Assembly (NCBI GenBank): GCA_029721515.1
Contig: CM056563.1
Location: 25,803,454 to 25,867,453, forward strand
DNA length: 64,000 nucleotides
Source: Synanceia verrucosa
Lineage: Eukaryota; Chordata; Actinopteri; Perciformes; Synanceiidae
Direction of reading: 5' to 3'
The notes under the pieces were generated by a model, which worked only from the letters and a program-made list of their open reading frames with translations, searched no databases and was not told the origin of the DNA. The position numbers and the translations under genes were made by a program. Below are positions 21,316-31,819 of the stretch, piece after piece (positions within the stretch are counted from its first letter, which is position 1; each line of letters begins with the position of its first letter).

Positions 21316-23441
21316 ATGACTTCCTTCTCCACCCGCAGCAGCTACATGTCCTCCCCAGTGAGGGGCTCCACCATGTACTCCTCCTCGTCCCGCAGGGCCG
21401 GCGGCATGGGGGCCGGCAGTGTGTACGGAGGAGCTGGAGGGTCTGGAGTCCGTGTCTCCACGGCCTCCTTCTCCTCCGCCGCTGCCGGTGCTGGCGGCGC
21501 CTTCAACTTGTCTGACGCCCTCGATGTGTCCGTCAGCGAGAAGGCCACCATGCAGAACCTCAATGACCGCCTGGCCACCTACCTGGACAAGGTGCGCAGC
21601 CTGGAGAAGGCCAACGCAGATCTGGAGCTGAAGATCAGACTGTTCCTGGAGAGCAAGACCGCTCCTGAGGCCCACGACTTCACCGCTTTCAAGGTTACCA
21701 TCAAAGACCTGCAGGACCAGGTGAGGACCAAGAGACAGAAAATCCACTAAACAGCTGATTTTTATTTTTAAAAGAAACATTTCTTAACAGTTTGACTGAT
21801 ATATCAAGTTATTATAACTCACTGAATGATTCAGATCAACTTCGCTGCTCGTGGAAACGCCGCCCTCGTCCTCGCCATCGACAACGCCCAGCTGGCCAGC
21901 GACGACTTCAAAGTAAAGTGAGTGTGAATGTGAATCAGCATTAAGTCGTACGTCGAGACCACAACGTAAACTAATCTGATTCAGTCTGCCTTTTTGTGAG
22001 CAACTTCTTCCCAGTCAGGTAAATTCCGGTGTTTTTCCAGGTATGAGAACGAGCTGGCCATGCGTCAGTCGGTGGAGGCCGACATCGCCGGACTGAAGAG
22101 GGTCCTGCAGGAGCTGACCCTGAGCCGGTCCGACCTGGAGATGCAGCTGACCGGTCTGAGAGACGAGCTGGCCCAGCTGAAGGCAAACCATGAGGAGGTG
22201 AGACTACTGAACGCAAGAAGAAAAAGAATGAAAAGATAAAAAGATGGACGTTTAACGGACGTCTTCCTGCAGGACCTGCTGGCTCTGAGGGCCCAGATGG
22301 GAGGTCAGGTGAACGTGGAGGTAGACGCCGCTCCTCAGGAGGACCTGTCCACCGTCATGGCTGGAATCAGAGAACACTACGAGACCGTCGCCAACAAGAA
22401 CCGCAGAGACCTGGAGTCCTGGTTCCAGGCTAAGGTGAGACCACAAAGTCCTGTTTCCTGCTCCGAACGTGGACACTGCTGCCCACTACTGTCCAAAATC
22501 TGATATTTGATCAATAACGTCATTACTTGTTCTCCACAGACAGCTGAGCTGAACAAAGAGGTTGCTCTGAGCACTGAGACCCTGACGACATCTAGGTCTG
22601 AGATCGGAGAGGTCAGACGAACTCTCCAGAGTCTGGAGATCAAACTGCAGGCTTCCATCAGCAAGGTGATCAAACACTAAATCCATCTACTTCAGTGTCT
22701 TCAGCAGGATCCTGACCATGAATTCAGACACTTTTGTCCTTAGAGTTACTCGTTCCTTTGCACAGTTGTGCCAGGAAAGCCTTTTTAAGCATCACAGGGT
22801 TTTCTTAGTGTCAAGTCAAACTGACAGTAACCCAGCTGACTGGACCGTCCTCCCTCTTCCTCCTCAACAGAAAGGAGCTGTGGAGGCCACTCTGGCTGAG
22901 ACCAAGAGCCGCTACGCTAACATGCTGGCAGCTTACCAGAGGCAGGTGGAGGCTCTGGAGGAGCAGCTGGCCGCGCTGAGGGCCGACCTGGAGAACCAGA
23001 ATGTCATGTACGCCGACCTGCTGGACATCAAGACCAGACTGGAGCTGGAGATCGCCGAGTACAGGAGGCTGCTGGACGGAGAGAAGTGAGTGGATGGAGA
23101 GGATCAATGAGCTCAGTGTGCTTTCACTGCCGTTAACTACTATTAAATACTCACAAACCGGCCTAGCGTGTTAGCATGCTAGCACTAGCTCGTTAGCAGT
23201 AAACACAGAGTCCAGCTGAAGCTGATGAACGTCTTTAGTTCTGCAGGAAAAGTCGGAGGATCACCAGCTTTCTCATAATTCATCCTGAGAGGAATATGAA
23301 TGAACCACCAGCTATCCCATAATAGTTGACATGTTTCAGTCTGAAGCCAGAATAACCTGAAGTGTCTTTTTCCTGTCCTGCAGCACCACCAAGACCACCA
23401 GGGTGGTGACCGTTGTGGAGAAAGTCATTACCAGCAGTTAG
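21316..23441 (+). CDS. type I keratin C (401 aa)
   Basis: Type I keratin. Exons: 21316-21720, 21835-21917, 22041-22197, 22273-22434, 22540-22665, 22871-23085, 23384-23441; 1203 nt plus stop. The head (1-74) is Ser/Gly-rich with SVYGGAGGSGVRVS, a block shared in form by the other genes. The rod starts at EKATMQNLNDRLATYLDK (75) and ends at EYRRLLDGE (374-382). Exon 6 is 215 nt, two codons shorter than in A, B and F, the loss falling after the rod-end motif. The tail is very short: NTTKTTRVVTVVEKVITSS. Introns are compact (75-300 bp). Frame is intact, in contrast to its near-identical copy D. Confidence 0.95.
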
Positions 23442-23480
23442 ACCAGAAGGAAACCAGGATCAAATGGTCTGAGGTTCTTC

Positions 23481-23486
23481 AATAAA
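23481..23486 (+). terminator. poly(A) signal of keratin C
   Basis: AATAAA 40 nt after the stop codon, with GTGGTTCATGTGTTTTTATT (GT/T-rich) following. Confidence 0.85.
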
Positions 23487-23545
23487 AGGCTGACATTATT
23501 TCTGTGGTTCATGTGTTTTTATTCCACACTGCTGTGACTTCATTA

Positions 23546-24485
23546 ACTCATCTGAAAACAGTGAATAGCTCAAATGAAAGAAGAGACTCTCTATTTCATC
23601 ATGAAAAAAATGTTTGTTTTTACCTTGTTCCATTCTTGTTTTATCAGAGGTAGAGTAGAGGACACTTTCACCAAAATCACCACTTTTTCTCCACATTCTG
23701 TTTGTTTTGCTCTCTAATCTCGATCGTCTCCACTTCCTGTTTTGATCTCTGTGGTGTATACTGTCTCTTTATGTTCTGACTACATCTCCCAGAAGCCCCA
23801 GAATTACTCACAGGTTGTGTGAGAGCATGATTTTGTGCCTGCTGCTGAAAAACCACTTTGATATATATATGTATGTTTATGGCACTCAAGTGTTGGATTT
23901 TAAAAGATGTACAAATACTTCTTTGGCACTCAAAGAGATAAAGATCTTTCTACATCATGTCTGATGTACGACTGAAATTTTTGATCTTTTTCTTTGCTGA
24001 CACAATATTTATTATTGCTGTTCAGTTACTGATTCATGAGGACATTTCCTCAGGTCCTCTTTCCTGTCCTGTCCTTCCACACTTAATTCATAGTATGAAT
24101 GACCATATTAAGGTTCTGTAAGTTAACAGTTTATAAGGCCCTTATTAGTATTTATAAGATGCTTATCAACATTAATGTGTTGATAAGATTGCATTATAAA
24201 CATTACAAGCATGTATAAGTAGTATAAGCAAGCATAAGAAACTTATTGAGCATAAAAACTGCGTCAGAGCATTGATAAAAGCCTCTTATCTTATTTCATG
24301 ACTTTCTTATAATTATCCAAAATAGGATTATAAACAACTTAATTGAATTAATCTAATGTATCCACTTTATCACTGCTATACCTGTTGCTCCATTGAGATC
24401 AATACATACTTTATAACTAAGGGTGTCGAATGACTAAAATTTATAATCAGATTAATCACAGGTTGATGTGAATGGAATGCAGCTT
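23546..24485. other. spacer downstream of keratin C
   Basis: No gene. The first ~320 bp (to about 23863) are present again in inverted orientation at 26099-26410. From 24120 onward it is AT-rich; 24280-24480 is the second member of the dispersed repeat also seen at 20699-20870, apparently interrupted by the LINE remnant that follows. Confidence 0.5.
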
Positions 24486-25857
24486 TGGTAGTCACTGAGG
24501 CAAAAAACTCAGGCGGTGGGAGGACTTCAGTGAGGCCATGGAGAAAGACTTCCAGAAGGCTTCGATGAAATTCTGGTCCACCATCCAGTGTCTCAGGAGG
24601 AGGAAGCAGTGCACCATCAACACTGTGTACAGTGGGGGTGGGGTGCTGTTGACCTGGACTTGGGATGTTGTGAGTCGGTGGGGAGAATACTTTGTAGACC
24701 ACCTCAATTCCGGCCACACGTCTTCCAATGAGGAAGCAGAGTCTAGGGACTCTGAGGCAGGGTTGAGGTCACCGAGGTGGATAAAAAGCTCCTCGGTGGC
24801 AGGGCCCTGGGGGTGGATGAGATCCACCCAGAGTTCCTAAAGGCTCTGGATGTTGTAGGACTCTCATGGTTGACACGCCTCTGTAACATCGCTTGGACAT
24901 TGAGGACAGTGCCTCTGGACTGGCAGACAGCGGTGGGTCCCCGTTTTAAGAAGCTGGACTGGAGGTTGTGTTCCAACTATAGGGGGATCACACTCCTCAG
25001 CCTTCCTGGTAAGGTCTATTCAGGGGTCCTGGAGAGGAGGGTCTGTCAGGAAGTTGAATTTCAGATTCAGGAGGAACAGTGTGGTTTTCATCCTGCCCGT
25101 GGAACAGTGGACCAGCTCTACACCCTCGGCAGGGTCCTGGAGGGTGCATGGGAGTTCGTCCAACCAGTCTACATGTGATTTGTGGACTTGGAGAAGGCAT
25201 TCCACTGTGTCCTTCTGGAAGTCCTGTGGGAGGTCCTCCGGGAGTATGCGGTACCGGACCCCTTGACGGGCTGTTCGGTCCCTGTACGACTAGTGTCAGA
25301 GTTTGGTCCATGTTGCCGGCAGTAAGTCAGATTCTTTTCCAGTGAGAGTTTGACTCCGCCAAGGCTGCCCTTTGTCACCGATTCTGACAATCGTGGAGAT
25401 CCTGCCACAAGTGGAGAAGTTTAGGTATCTTGAGGTATTGTTCACAAGTGAGGGGAGAATGCAGCGGGAGATCGACAGGTGGATCGGTGCAGCTTCTGCA
25501 GTGATGCAGACGCTGCACCGATCCATCGTGGTAAAAGAGGGAGCTCCGCCTTTTGGCTCAGCTCTCAATTTACCAGTCAGTCTTCATTCCTATCCTCACT
25601 TAGACCTACAGCTCGTGACAGAAAGAACAAGATCACAGATACAAGCGACCAAAAAGAGTTTCCTCCGCAGGGTGTCCGGGCTCCCTGGGGATGACCCGGA
25701 AAACACTTAAGAGACTATGTCTCCCGGTTGGCTTGGGAATGCCTCGGAATCCCCCCTGAAGATGAAGCGGCTGGGGAGAGGGAAGTCTGGGCTTCGCTGC
25801 TTAGGCTGCTGCCCCCGACCCAACCCCAGATAAGCGGAAGAAAATGGATGGATGGGT
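24486..25857 (+). mobile_element. non-LTR retrotransposon (LINE) remnant, reverse transcriptase fragments
   Basis: Broken frames encode a fish LINE reverse transcriptase. Visible pieces: GVDEIHPEFLKALD and CSNYRGITLLSLPGKVYSGV (24777-25178), a frame-shifted stretch matching FVDLEKAF and QGCPLSP wording (about 25178-25385), then a direct jump to LPQVEKFRYLEVLFTSEGR (from 25390). The jump shows an internal deletion that removed the segment expected to hold the catalytic (Y/F)xDD motif. Several in-frame stops are also present. The 3' end is AGAAAATGGATGGATGGG at about 25840-25857, a short tandem tail. The element is dead; the clade was not assigned. Confidence 0.88.
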
Positions 25858-26035
25858 TGTAATAGATTAATTTCAATGAATAACAATTAAATATAATTCA
25901 TTTTTAATTTATATTAATAACATTGCATTTTGCATGAGCAAACAGAAAGAAGGCAATATATCTGCACTGAACGTGTTTATTAAACACCTTCAACAGTCAC
26001 TGCTGCTGTTCTATTAACTCTTTTAATGCAATAAA

Positions 26036-26096
<61 letters not shown>

Positions 26097-26098
26097 AT
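25858..26098. repeat. AT-rich spacer ending in an (AT)n microsatellite
   Basis: About 180 bp of AT-rich DNA, probably the right half of the repeat interrupted by the LINE remnant, then (AT)n at 26039-26094. The inverted keratin fragment begins immediately afterwards, at the position corresponding to the short ATATATAT run of the keratin C downstream region. Confidence 0.8.
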
Positions 26099-27667
26099 CA
26101 AAGTGTTTTTTCAGCAGCAGGCACAAAATCATGCTCTCACACAGCCTGTGAGTAATGCTGAGGCTTCTGGGAGATGTAGTCAGAGCATAAAGAGACGGTA
26201 TACACCACAGAGATCAAAACAGGAAGTGGAGACGATCGAGATTAGAGAGCAAAACAAACAGAATGTGGAGAAAAAGTGGTGATTTTGGTGAAAGTGTCCT
26301 CTACTCTACCTCTGATAAAACAAGAATGGAACAAGATAAAAACAAACATTTTTTTCATGATGAAATAGAGTCTCTTCTTTCATTTGAGCTATTCAGTGTT
26401 TTCAGATGAGTTAATGAAGTCACAGCAGTGTGGAATAAAAACACATGAACCACAGAAATAATATCAGCCTTTTATTGAAGAACCTCAGACCATTTGATCC
26501 TGGTTTCCTTCTGGTCTAACTGCTGGTGATGACTTTCTCCACAACTAGGGTTGCCAACACCCAGAGATTGAAATAAGGGACACCTCCTGTGGGCAGCCGA
26601 AGACATTTGGGGTTTGGGGGGTCAAAAATGCATATATAACAGCATTTTGGCACAGTTATACCTATTACAGACTATACAAACACATTAGGCTACTGCATTA
26701 CTCTTACAGTAACAAGATTGTAACAACAACTCATGATCAGTTTGATCAGTTTGTATTTGAGGCATACATGTGATCATTCAAGTATATATTTATTTTTTGC
26801 AAAATGTGCAAAATAACATTTAACAATTGCTGTCTCTTCTTCTGGATTTTAACAGTTTTAAAACAATGTAAAAAACAATGTAACAGCAGTAAACCATGTA
26901 GGAGTGGGCCTAATAGTGCAACTAAGTTGTGCAAACATTTTTTGGATTTTGCCTACTTATTTGGAAACTTAACTCCATTTCTTTTTTATTTTCAACTAAA
27001 AAAAATGCAAAATCACAACTGTAAAATCTTCTTAACAAAAAACCAACAAAGTGCAATATTTAACTGAAAACACACACACACACACACACACTGGGACTGA
27101 GTCACACGCACATAAGCACGTACGCGCTGCAGCCACAGACTGAAGCTGTGCCTGTCTGCCCTGTCAACTGAGCGGTCCTAGTGCCCGTAGATACAGCTGG
27201 CCATGCAGGCAGGCAGCCAGACACACAATGCATGGCGCACAGAGAGAAAAATATATGCATCTTCCCTTTACCCATGCAGCCGGGACAAACAGCGTCCCGT
27301 CCAGGATGCGCCTCTTTTGGCTCAAATACGTGACGTCCCGGCAAATACGGGACGGTTGGCAACCCTATCCACAACGGTCACCACGGTGGTGCTGCAGGAC
27401 AGGAAAAAGACACTTCAGGTTATTCTGGCTTCAGACTGAAACATGTCAACTATTATGGGATAGCTGGTGGTTCATTCATATTCCTCTCAGGATGAATTAT
27501 GAGAACGCTGGTGATCCTCCGACTTTTCCTGCAGAACTAAAGACGTTCATCAGCCTCAGCTGGACTCTGTGTTTACTGCTAACATGCTCGGCCGGTTTGT
27601 GACTATTTAATAGTAGTTAACTGCAGTGAAAGCACACTGAGCTCATTGATCCTCTCCATCCACTCTC
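26099..27667 (-). pseudogene. inverted keratin 3'-end fragment (intron 6, exon 7, 3' UTR), split by a hAT element
   Basis: The reverse complement matches keratin C from just after the exon 6 donor, through most of intron 6, exon 7, the stop, the poly(A) signal and about 400 bp of downstream DNA (23092-23863). No coding exon except exon 7 is present, so it cannot make a keratin. Exon 7 is interrupted by an 822-bp transposon. About 23 bp of intron 6 is missing near the TAGCATGCTAGC wording. At three sites where C and D differ (two in intron 6, one in exon 7), this fragment carries the D base, yet its downstream flank is the one found only beside C. Confidence 0.9.
26546..27367. mobile_element. 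822-bp hAT-type transposon inserted in the inverted keratin exon 7
   Basis: An exact 8-bp target duplication TCCACAAC lies at 26538-26545 and 27368-27375, and removing the element and one copy restores the keratin exon 7 sequence. The 13-bp terminal inverted repeats TAGGGTTGCCAAC are perfect. The 8-bp duplication and TAGGG ends indicate the hAT superfamily. Open frames inside are short and show no transposase. A (CA)n run lies at 27069-27090. Non-autonomous. Confidence 0.93.
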
Positions 27668-29458
27668 CAGCTCCCCCCCATGATTTACTGTCAGAGATGC
27701 TTCGTGAGAATAGTGAATGAAATATGGTTTATTTTTAAATCGTCATAAACATATAAAGCATAACAAGCATGTCTAGCTGATATTTGGTATGCTGTTCATA
27801 TGTTTCAGGTGGATATGAATGAGTACAGGTGAATAAAACTGGATACCTGTCCTACAAAGGAACCACTTTCTGTTGTTTTCAGAATCGTATGCAGAAATTT
27901 AGCACGAATACAATGGAAAAGCAGAAACATTTTTGCGTTATCATAAAATATTTCCATGCTTTCATCTGTTGGCAAGAGAAAGTGACTTAGCATTATGTTA
28001 AATTAAATAATAAGAATAATCCAAATTTTATCGTGTTTGCTTAGATAGATACAGTATATTTATATTAAAATGTCTGAGGATTATTTAGCCTTCATAGAGA
28101 TTAGAGTGCATCACTTTCAGTGGATAAAGTCACAGTGAACAGGACGAGTCTGACCTGCGAGACGCTCCGGGTCTGTCTGGATGTCTGGTCCTTGGGGCTC
28201 CAGGTGGTCAGATCAGACCAACCATCAGGTCACCTGGGGGAGGGAGGAGTCAGACCAGGTGCAGGTCTGAGACTCCAGACGTGCTCAGCAGCTTTCACTG
28301 ACAGAAAGTGACAACAACAGTCAACAAGAAACTGAGTGTCTGCATTTGTCTGCTTGTAATTAAACAACAAAAATCAATGTACACTATGTAAGAAATGTAT
28401 TTAAATGAATCATAAAATGGTCCAGATATGTCAGCAGACATTAAGAAATCATTTCAAATACTTCTATCACTGACAACAGCAGTCCAGCCAGGATATTCTC
28501 ATTTAAAAAGCCAAGCTGCAGCCCTCAGCTGATGTTGATGGTGTCATGTTGTGTTTTGGTCTGATGCTCCACCCTCCACCTATCTCCCAATCACCAAGTC
28601 AGTAGTGTGTCAGCATCTCTGCTCTAGTTACCACAGCTACGAAAGTGTCGGATAAATAATGTCTAACGTAACGAAACCTAAAAGACCTCGTTATGAATCC
28701 GAAATATGTTGTGACAAAGTCTGAATTAAAACTAGGATTTGTGTAGGAGATGCCTTTGAATGATGGAGACGGCTGAAAGCGGCCGGGCAGCAGCACTCCT
28801 CACAGCATACCCCCGTCCACCGCCCAGGAGCTCCGCTCTCTTTACCCCGTCCCTCCACAGCTCTCCTCTGTTACATTTCACTCCTTCTAAGTGTCCATGG
28901 TGATGCCCAAGATGGCTGCTTTTCATTCACTGTAACACTTTCTGTTCCTGTTGGATCCTGCAGCCGAGCTGATAACCTCTAGTCAGGGGAGACACCGCTC
29001 TACACTAATTTGAAAGTGACTGCAGTACCAGTTTTGGCCACCATTATACATACCGTTCCTTTAAGTATATCTTATCAGTCAATCTGGTCTGTCTTTTTAT
29101 TTGCACTATGTAGTTCCTTAAGTCTGTGTTTCCCCTGAGGAGTCCTGAGAGCGATCTGAAGGGCCACAGGAGTGCTGAATAGTAAGAGAAGAAGTATGTT
29201 TTCAACGACTGACTTTAAATAAAACCTGCTGAGTAGGAAACACTGGAGACAAAAACTTTCTGAGCAGCCACCAACCAAACTCTGGACACTTTCCTGAACA
29301 TTGAAACATGACGACACTGTGCTTTTATGCTGAAACCCAGAGCCCTTAACAAAGTTTGTTTAGTCAAACAATTATTAATAGACTTATTGATTAATAAATT
29401 AATGGTTTCAGCTGTGCTTGAACTGTTAGGAAGCTACATGCGTAGATATATGAAGTCT
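27668..29458. other. intergenic, with a probable MITE
   Basis: No gene. The segment from about 28380 (ACACTATGTAAGAAATG) to 29066 (inward-read right end ACTTAAAGGAACGGTATGTATAATGG) resembles a TTAA-type MITE of the same general style as the one at 19926, but the left boundary is not clean. The remaining sequence shows nothing I recognise. Confidence 0.45.
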
Positions 29459-30536
29459 ATCCATCCATCCCTCCATCTTCTCCCTCTTATCCTCTCATAG
29501 GGTCAGGGGGGCTGGAGCCTATCCCAGCTGTCTTAAGGCCAATTTATAGTACTCCGTAAAGTGCCGTACGTAGAGCCCTCTCCGTCGCCGGAGAGCCTGA
29601 CGGAGAGCCTCTCCGTCGTCTCCGGGCGCAGGAATTTTTTTTTAACTGTCCGTCAATCCGTCAAGGGAAGACGGAGACAACAAGGGCTGTGATTGGTCCT
29701 CTAGTTACACCCTGCTGTGAAATGCAGCCTCTCTCCCTACACAGAAACAGACAGACAGGTATCCTCTGCAGCAGCACAGAACAGGAACTAAAGTATCGAT
29801 TATCCTTGTGAAAGGCATCAAACACATTCAACCTGCTCAAAAAATCTATTTAATTCATTTAGTAATTATGGCTGGGGTATATTTCCACAGAACATCCCGA
29901 AAGTTGTTGGTTTGCGTTCACTATTATCCGATTTTGTGTTGAAAAGAAAGAGGAAGAGGAATTTTAAAGACTGAAGGCAATCAATGTTGTTCTCTTCTAT
30001 CTCCCTCACAAATAATTAAATCATAAAATAATATTTTCTCTTTTATTTTATAGTATTTTCTCTTTATAATATCGCTTTTATCAGCGATATTAAGGCGAAC
30101 TGCTTCACTTTCCGAGGGGGTGCATTTCACGGCAGGGCTGCACAACACGCATCATGACGGAGAAGTGCGAGGGCTCGAGGGGTCTCCGTAGCTACGGAGT
30201 CGGATGACGTATTACGCAGACGGAGAAGAATATTCCAGCCTTTAGGGTGAAAGACAGGGTACACCCTGAACAAGTGTCCAGTTCATCACAGGACACATAG
30301 AGACAGACAACCACTCACACTCACATTCACACCTACGCTCAATTTAAATTAACCAGTTAACCTAATCCCCATGCATGTTTTTAGATGGTGGGAGGAAGCC
30401 AGAGTACCAGAGAGAACCCACACAGACATGAGGAGAACATGTAAACTCCACACAGAAAGACCCCGGGCCGGGAATCAAACCCAGTACCTTCTTACTGTGA
30501 GGCGACAGTGCTAACCATTACACTACCATGCCACCC
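29459..30536 (-). mobile_element. LINE-like 3' tail (minus strand), split by a nested element
   Basis: It starts with ATCCATCCATCC, the complement of a GGATGGAT tail, followed by wording frequent in fish genomes (GGGGGCTGGAGCCTATCCCAG, then after the insertion CACACTCACATTCACACCTA, TGGGAGGAAGCCAGAG, CACACAGAAAG, GGGAATCAAACCCAG and GAGGCGACAGTGCTAACCA). I recognise this as a common teleost non-LTR retrotransposon 3' region, possibly L2-like. It is split at 29533-30244 by the nested element listed next. No protein coding remains. Confidence 0.65.
29536..30241. mobile_element. 706-bp PIF/Harbinger-like MITE nested in the LINE tail
   Basis: Flanked by TTA at 29533-29535 and 30242-30244. The left end AGGCCAATTTATAGTACTCCGT and the inward-read right end AGGCTGGAATATTCTTCTCCGT match at about 14 of 22 positions, strongest at the AGGC start and CTCCGT inner part. 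A 3-bp TWA duplication suits PIF/Harbinger. No transposase frame is visible. Confidence 0.6.
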
Positions 30537-30539
30537 CAT

Positions 30540-30660
30540 ATATGAAGTCAGATTTATAAAATAAATTGAGTGGTAAGAATACATTAACTAAAGCTGTTAG
30601 ATACATGTAGAGGTAGGAAATAATCTTACTTCCACCACTGCCTTTAATAATAATAATAAT

Positions 30661-30733
<73 letters not shown>

Positions 30734-31637
30734 CATATATATATTATTATATATATAATAATAATGAATGCAGCTCTTGGCATCAAATGTTTCTTAATTT
30801 TTATCCTTAAAATAATTCAAATTAAAATTGCATCCATTATTTTACAGATTTGTGAGAAATTTATAGTGTTCATGCAGAACTAGTTAAAGATAGAAATAAG
30901 TGAAGTGACTGACAGGAACAGTTTTAACTCCTTCAGTCATGTGGACTTTGTGTATCTGCTAATTATATGTCCTAGGGGTTCTACTCATTCAATGATACAC
31001 ATATTCAAAATGACAAACATAAAAAGAGAATTAAATTTGTGTAACTTGAGGAACAAAAACCTTATGGAACATTTCCCACCTTAGCAATAAACCAAACTCT
31101 GTACAATTATCTGAGCAGGATAGAAAATCGCAAAATGACAAAAAAAAAAAACATCAGTTCTGACTTTCTGATGGTGGAGGATGCAAAATGTTTCTGAATA
31201 TCAATTATGTCTTTATGTCATTGTCTTTAATTTCCACTTCTTCTGAGGCAGTGGCCACCCTGAGAAGTGACAAGGTAATTTTAATCTGAAAATTATATTG
31301 TGATCTTTTCCTGTTTATTTTGTCTTTGCTCTTTTCTTGTGAAAATCCAGACAGTTTTGACTCTTTAGGGCAATGAAATAAAGTAAAGCTGCTCTAGTGT
31401 GTTTTTCAATTTAAATATCAGAACAAACATTATTCAGCTTTATGACGACGCGTTTCACAGAACATAGAAGAATTTTCTCTTCCCTGTCCTCAGGTCTCTC
31501 TGTGGTTACAGCTGTGAGATGTTTGTGGTCTGACAGGGTGTCAGGTCCTCAGGGCTCAGTCTGGACTGGCAGAACCAGACCATCAGGTGCACACAGCTGC
31601 TGGGTCCCTATAAGACCTTGCCCAGGGGCCTCGGGAG
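30540..31637. other. intergenic upstream of keratin D
   Basis: No gene. An (AAT)n/(AT)n microsatellite lies at about 30648-30765. The rest is AT-rich; the last 100 bp before 31638 do not match the equivalent position upstream of keratin C, which marks the edge of the duplication. Confidence 0.55.
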
Positions 31638-31748
31638 CAGCTCAAACTGGTTTGCTCTCCTGGCCCCAGGGCTGCACAGCGACCCACCTGGCATGTTTGG
31701 CATCCCTTCCTGCCCCACCACCACCACACCCCCAGCCTCATTTTGAGG

Positions 31749-31756
31749 CATAAAAG
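31749..31756 (+). promoter_or_regulatory. TATA-like box of keratin D
   Basis: CATAAAAG 71 nt before the ATG, identical in context to keratin C, so the promoter core of this frameshifted copy is intact. Confidence 0.6.
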
Positions 31757-31819
31757 CAGCCACTGTCCCAGCAGCTCTTCACTCTCCGCTCAGAGCCGAC
31801 GACCAGCCGACCCTCTGTC

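Larger units (their letters stand above)
21134..23545 (+). repeat. segmental duplication unit 1 (keratin C)
   Basis: About 2.4 kb nearly identical to 31638-34050, starting at CAGCTCAAACTGG and ending just past the poly(A) signal. By eye there are fewer than about a dozen differences, including one single-base insertion in the exon 1 copy at 31989-31991 and one extra A in intron 5 of the second copy. Beyond the end, a shared TCTGATGTACGACTGA at about 23957 and 34063 suggests the second copy also lost about 400 bp downstream. Confidence 0.92.

Noticed and set aside
21286..21780. Long minus-strand frames opposite keratin exons (also at 31790-32285, 22811-23107 and 33317-33613)
   Set aside because: Shadow frames of GC-rich coiled-coil coding sequence on the opposite strand; no independent gene evidence.
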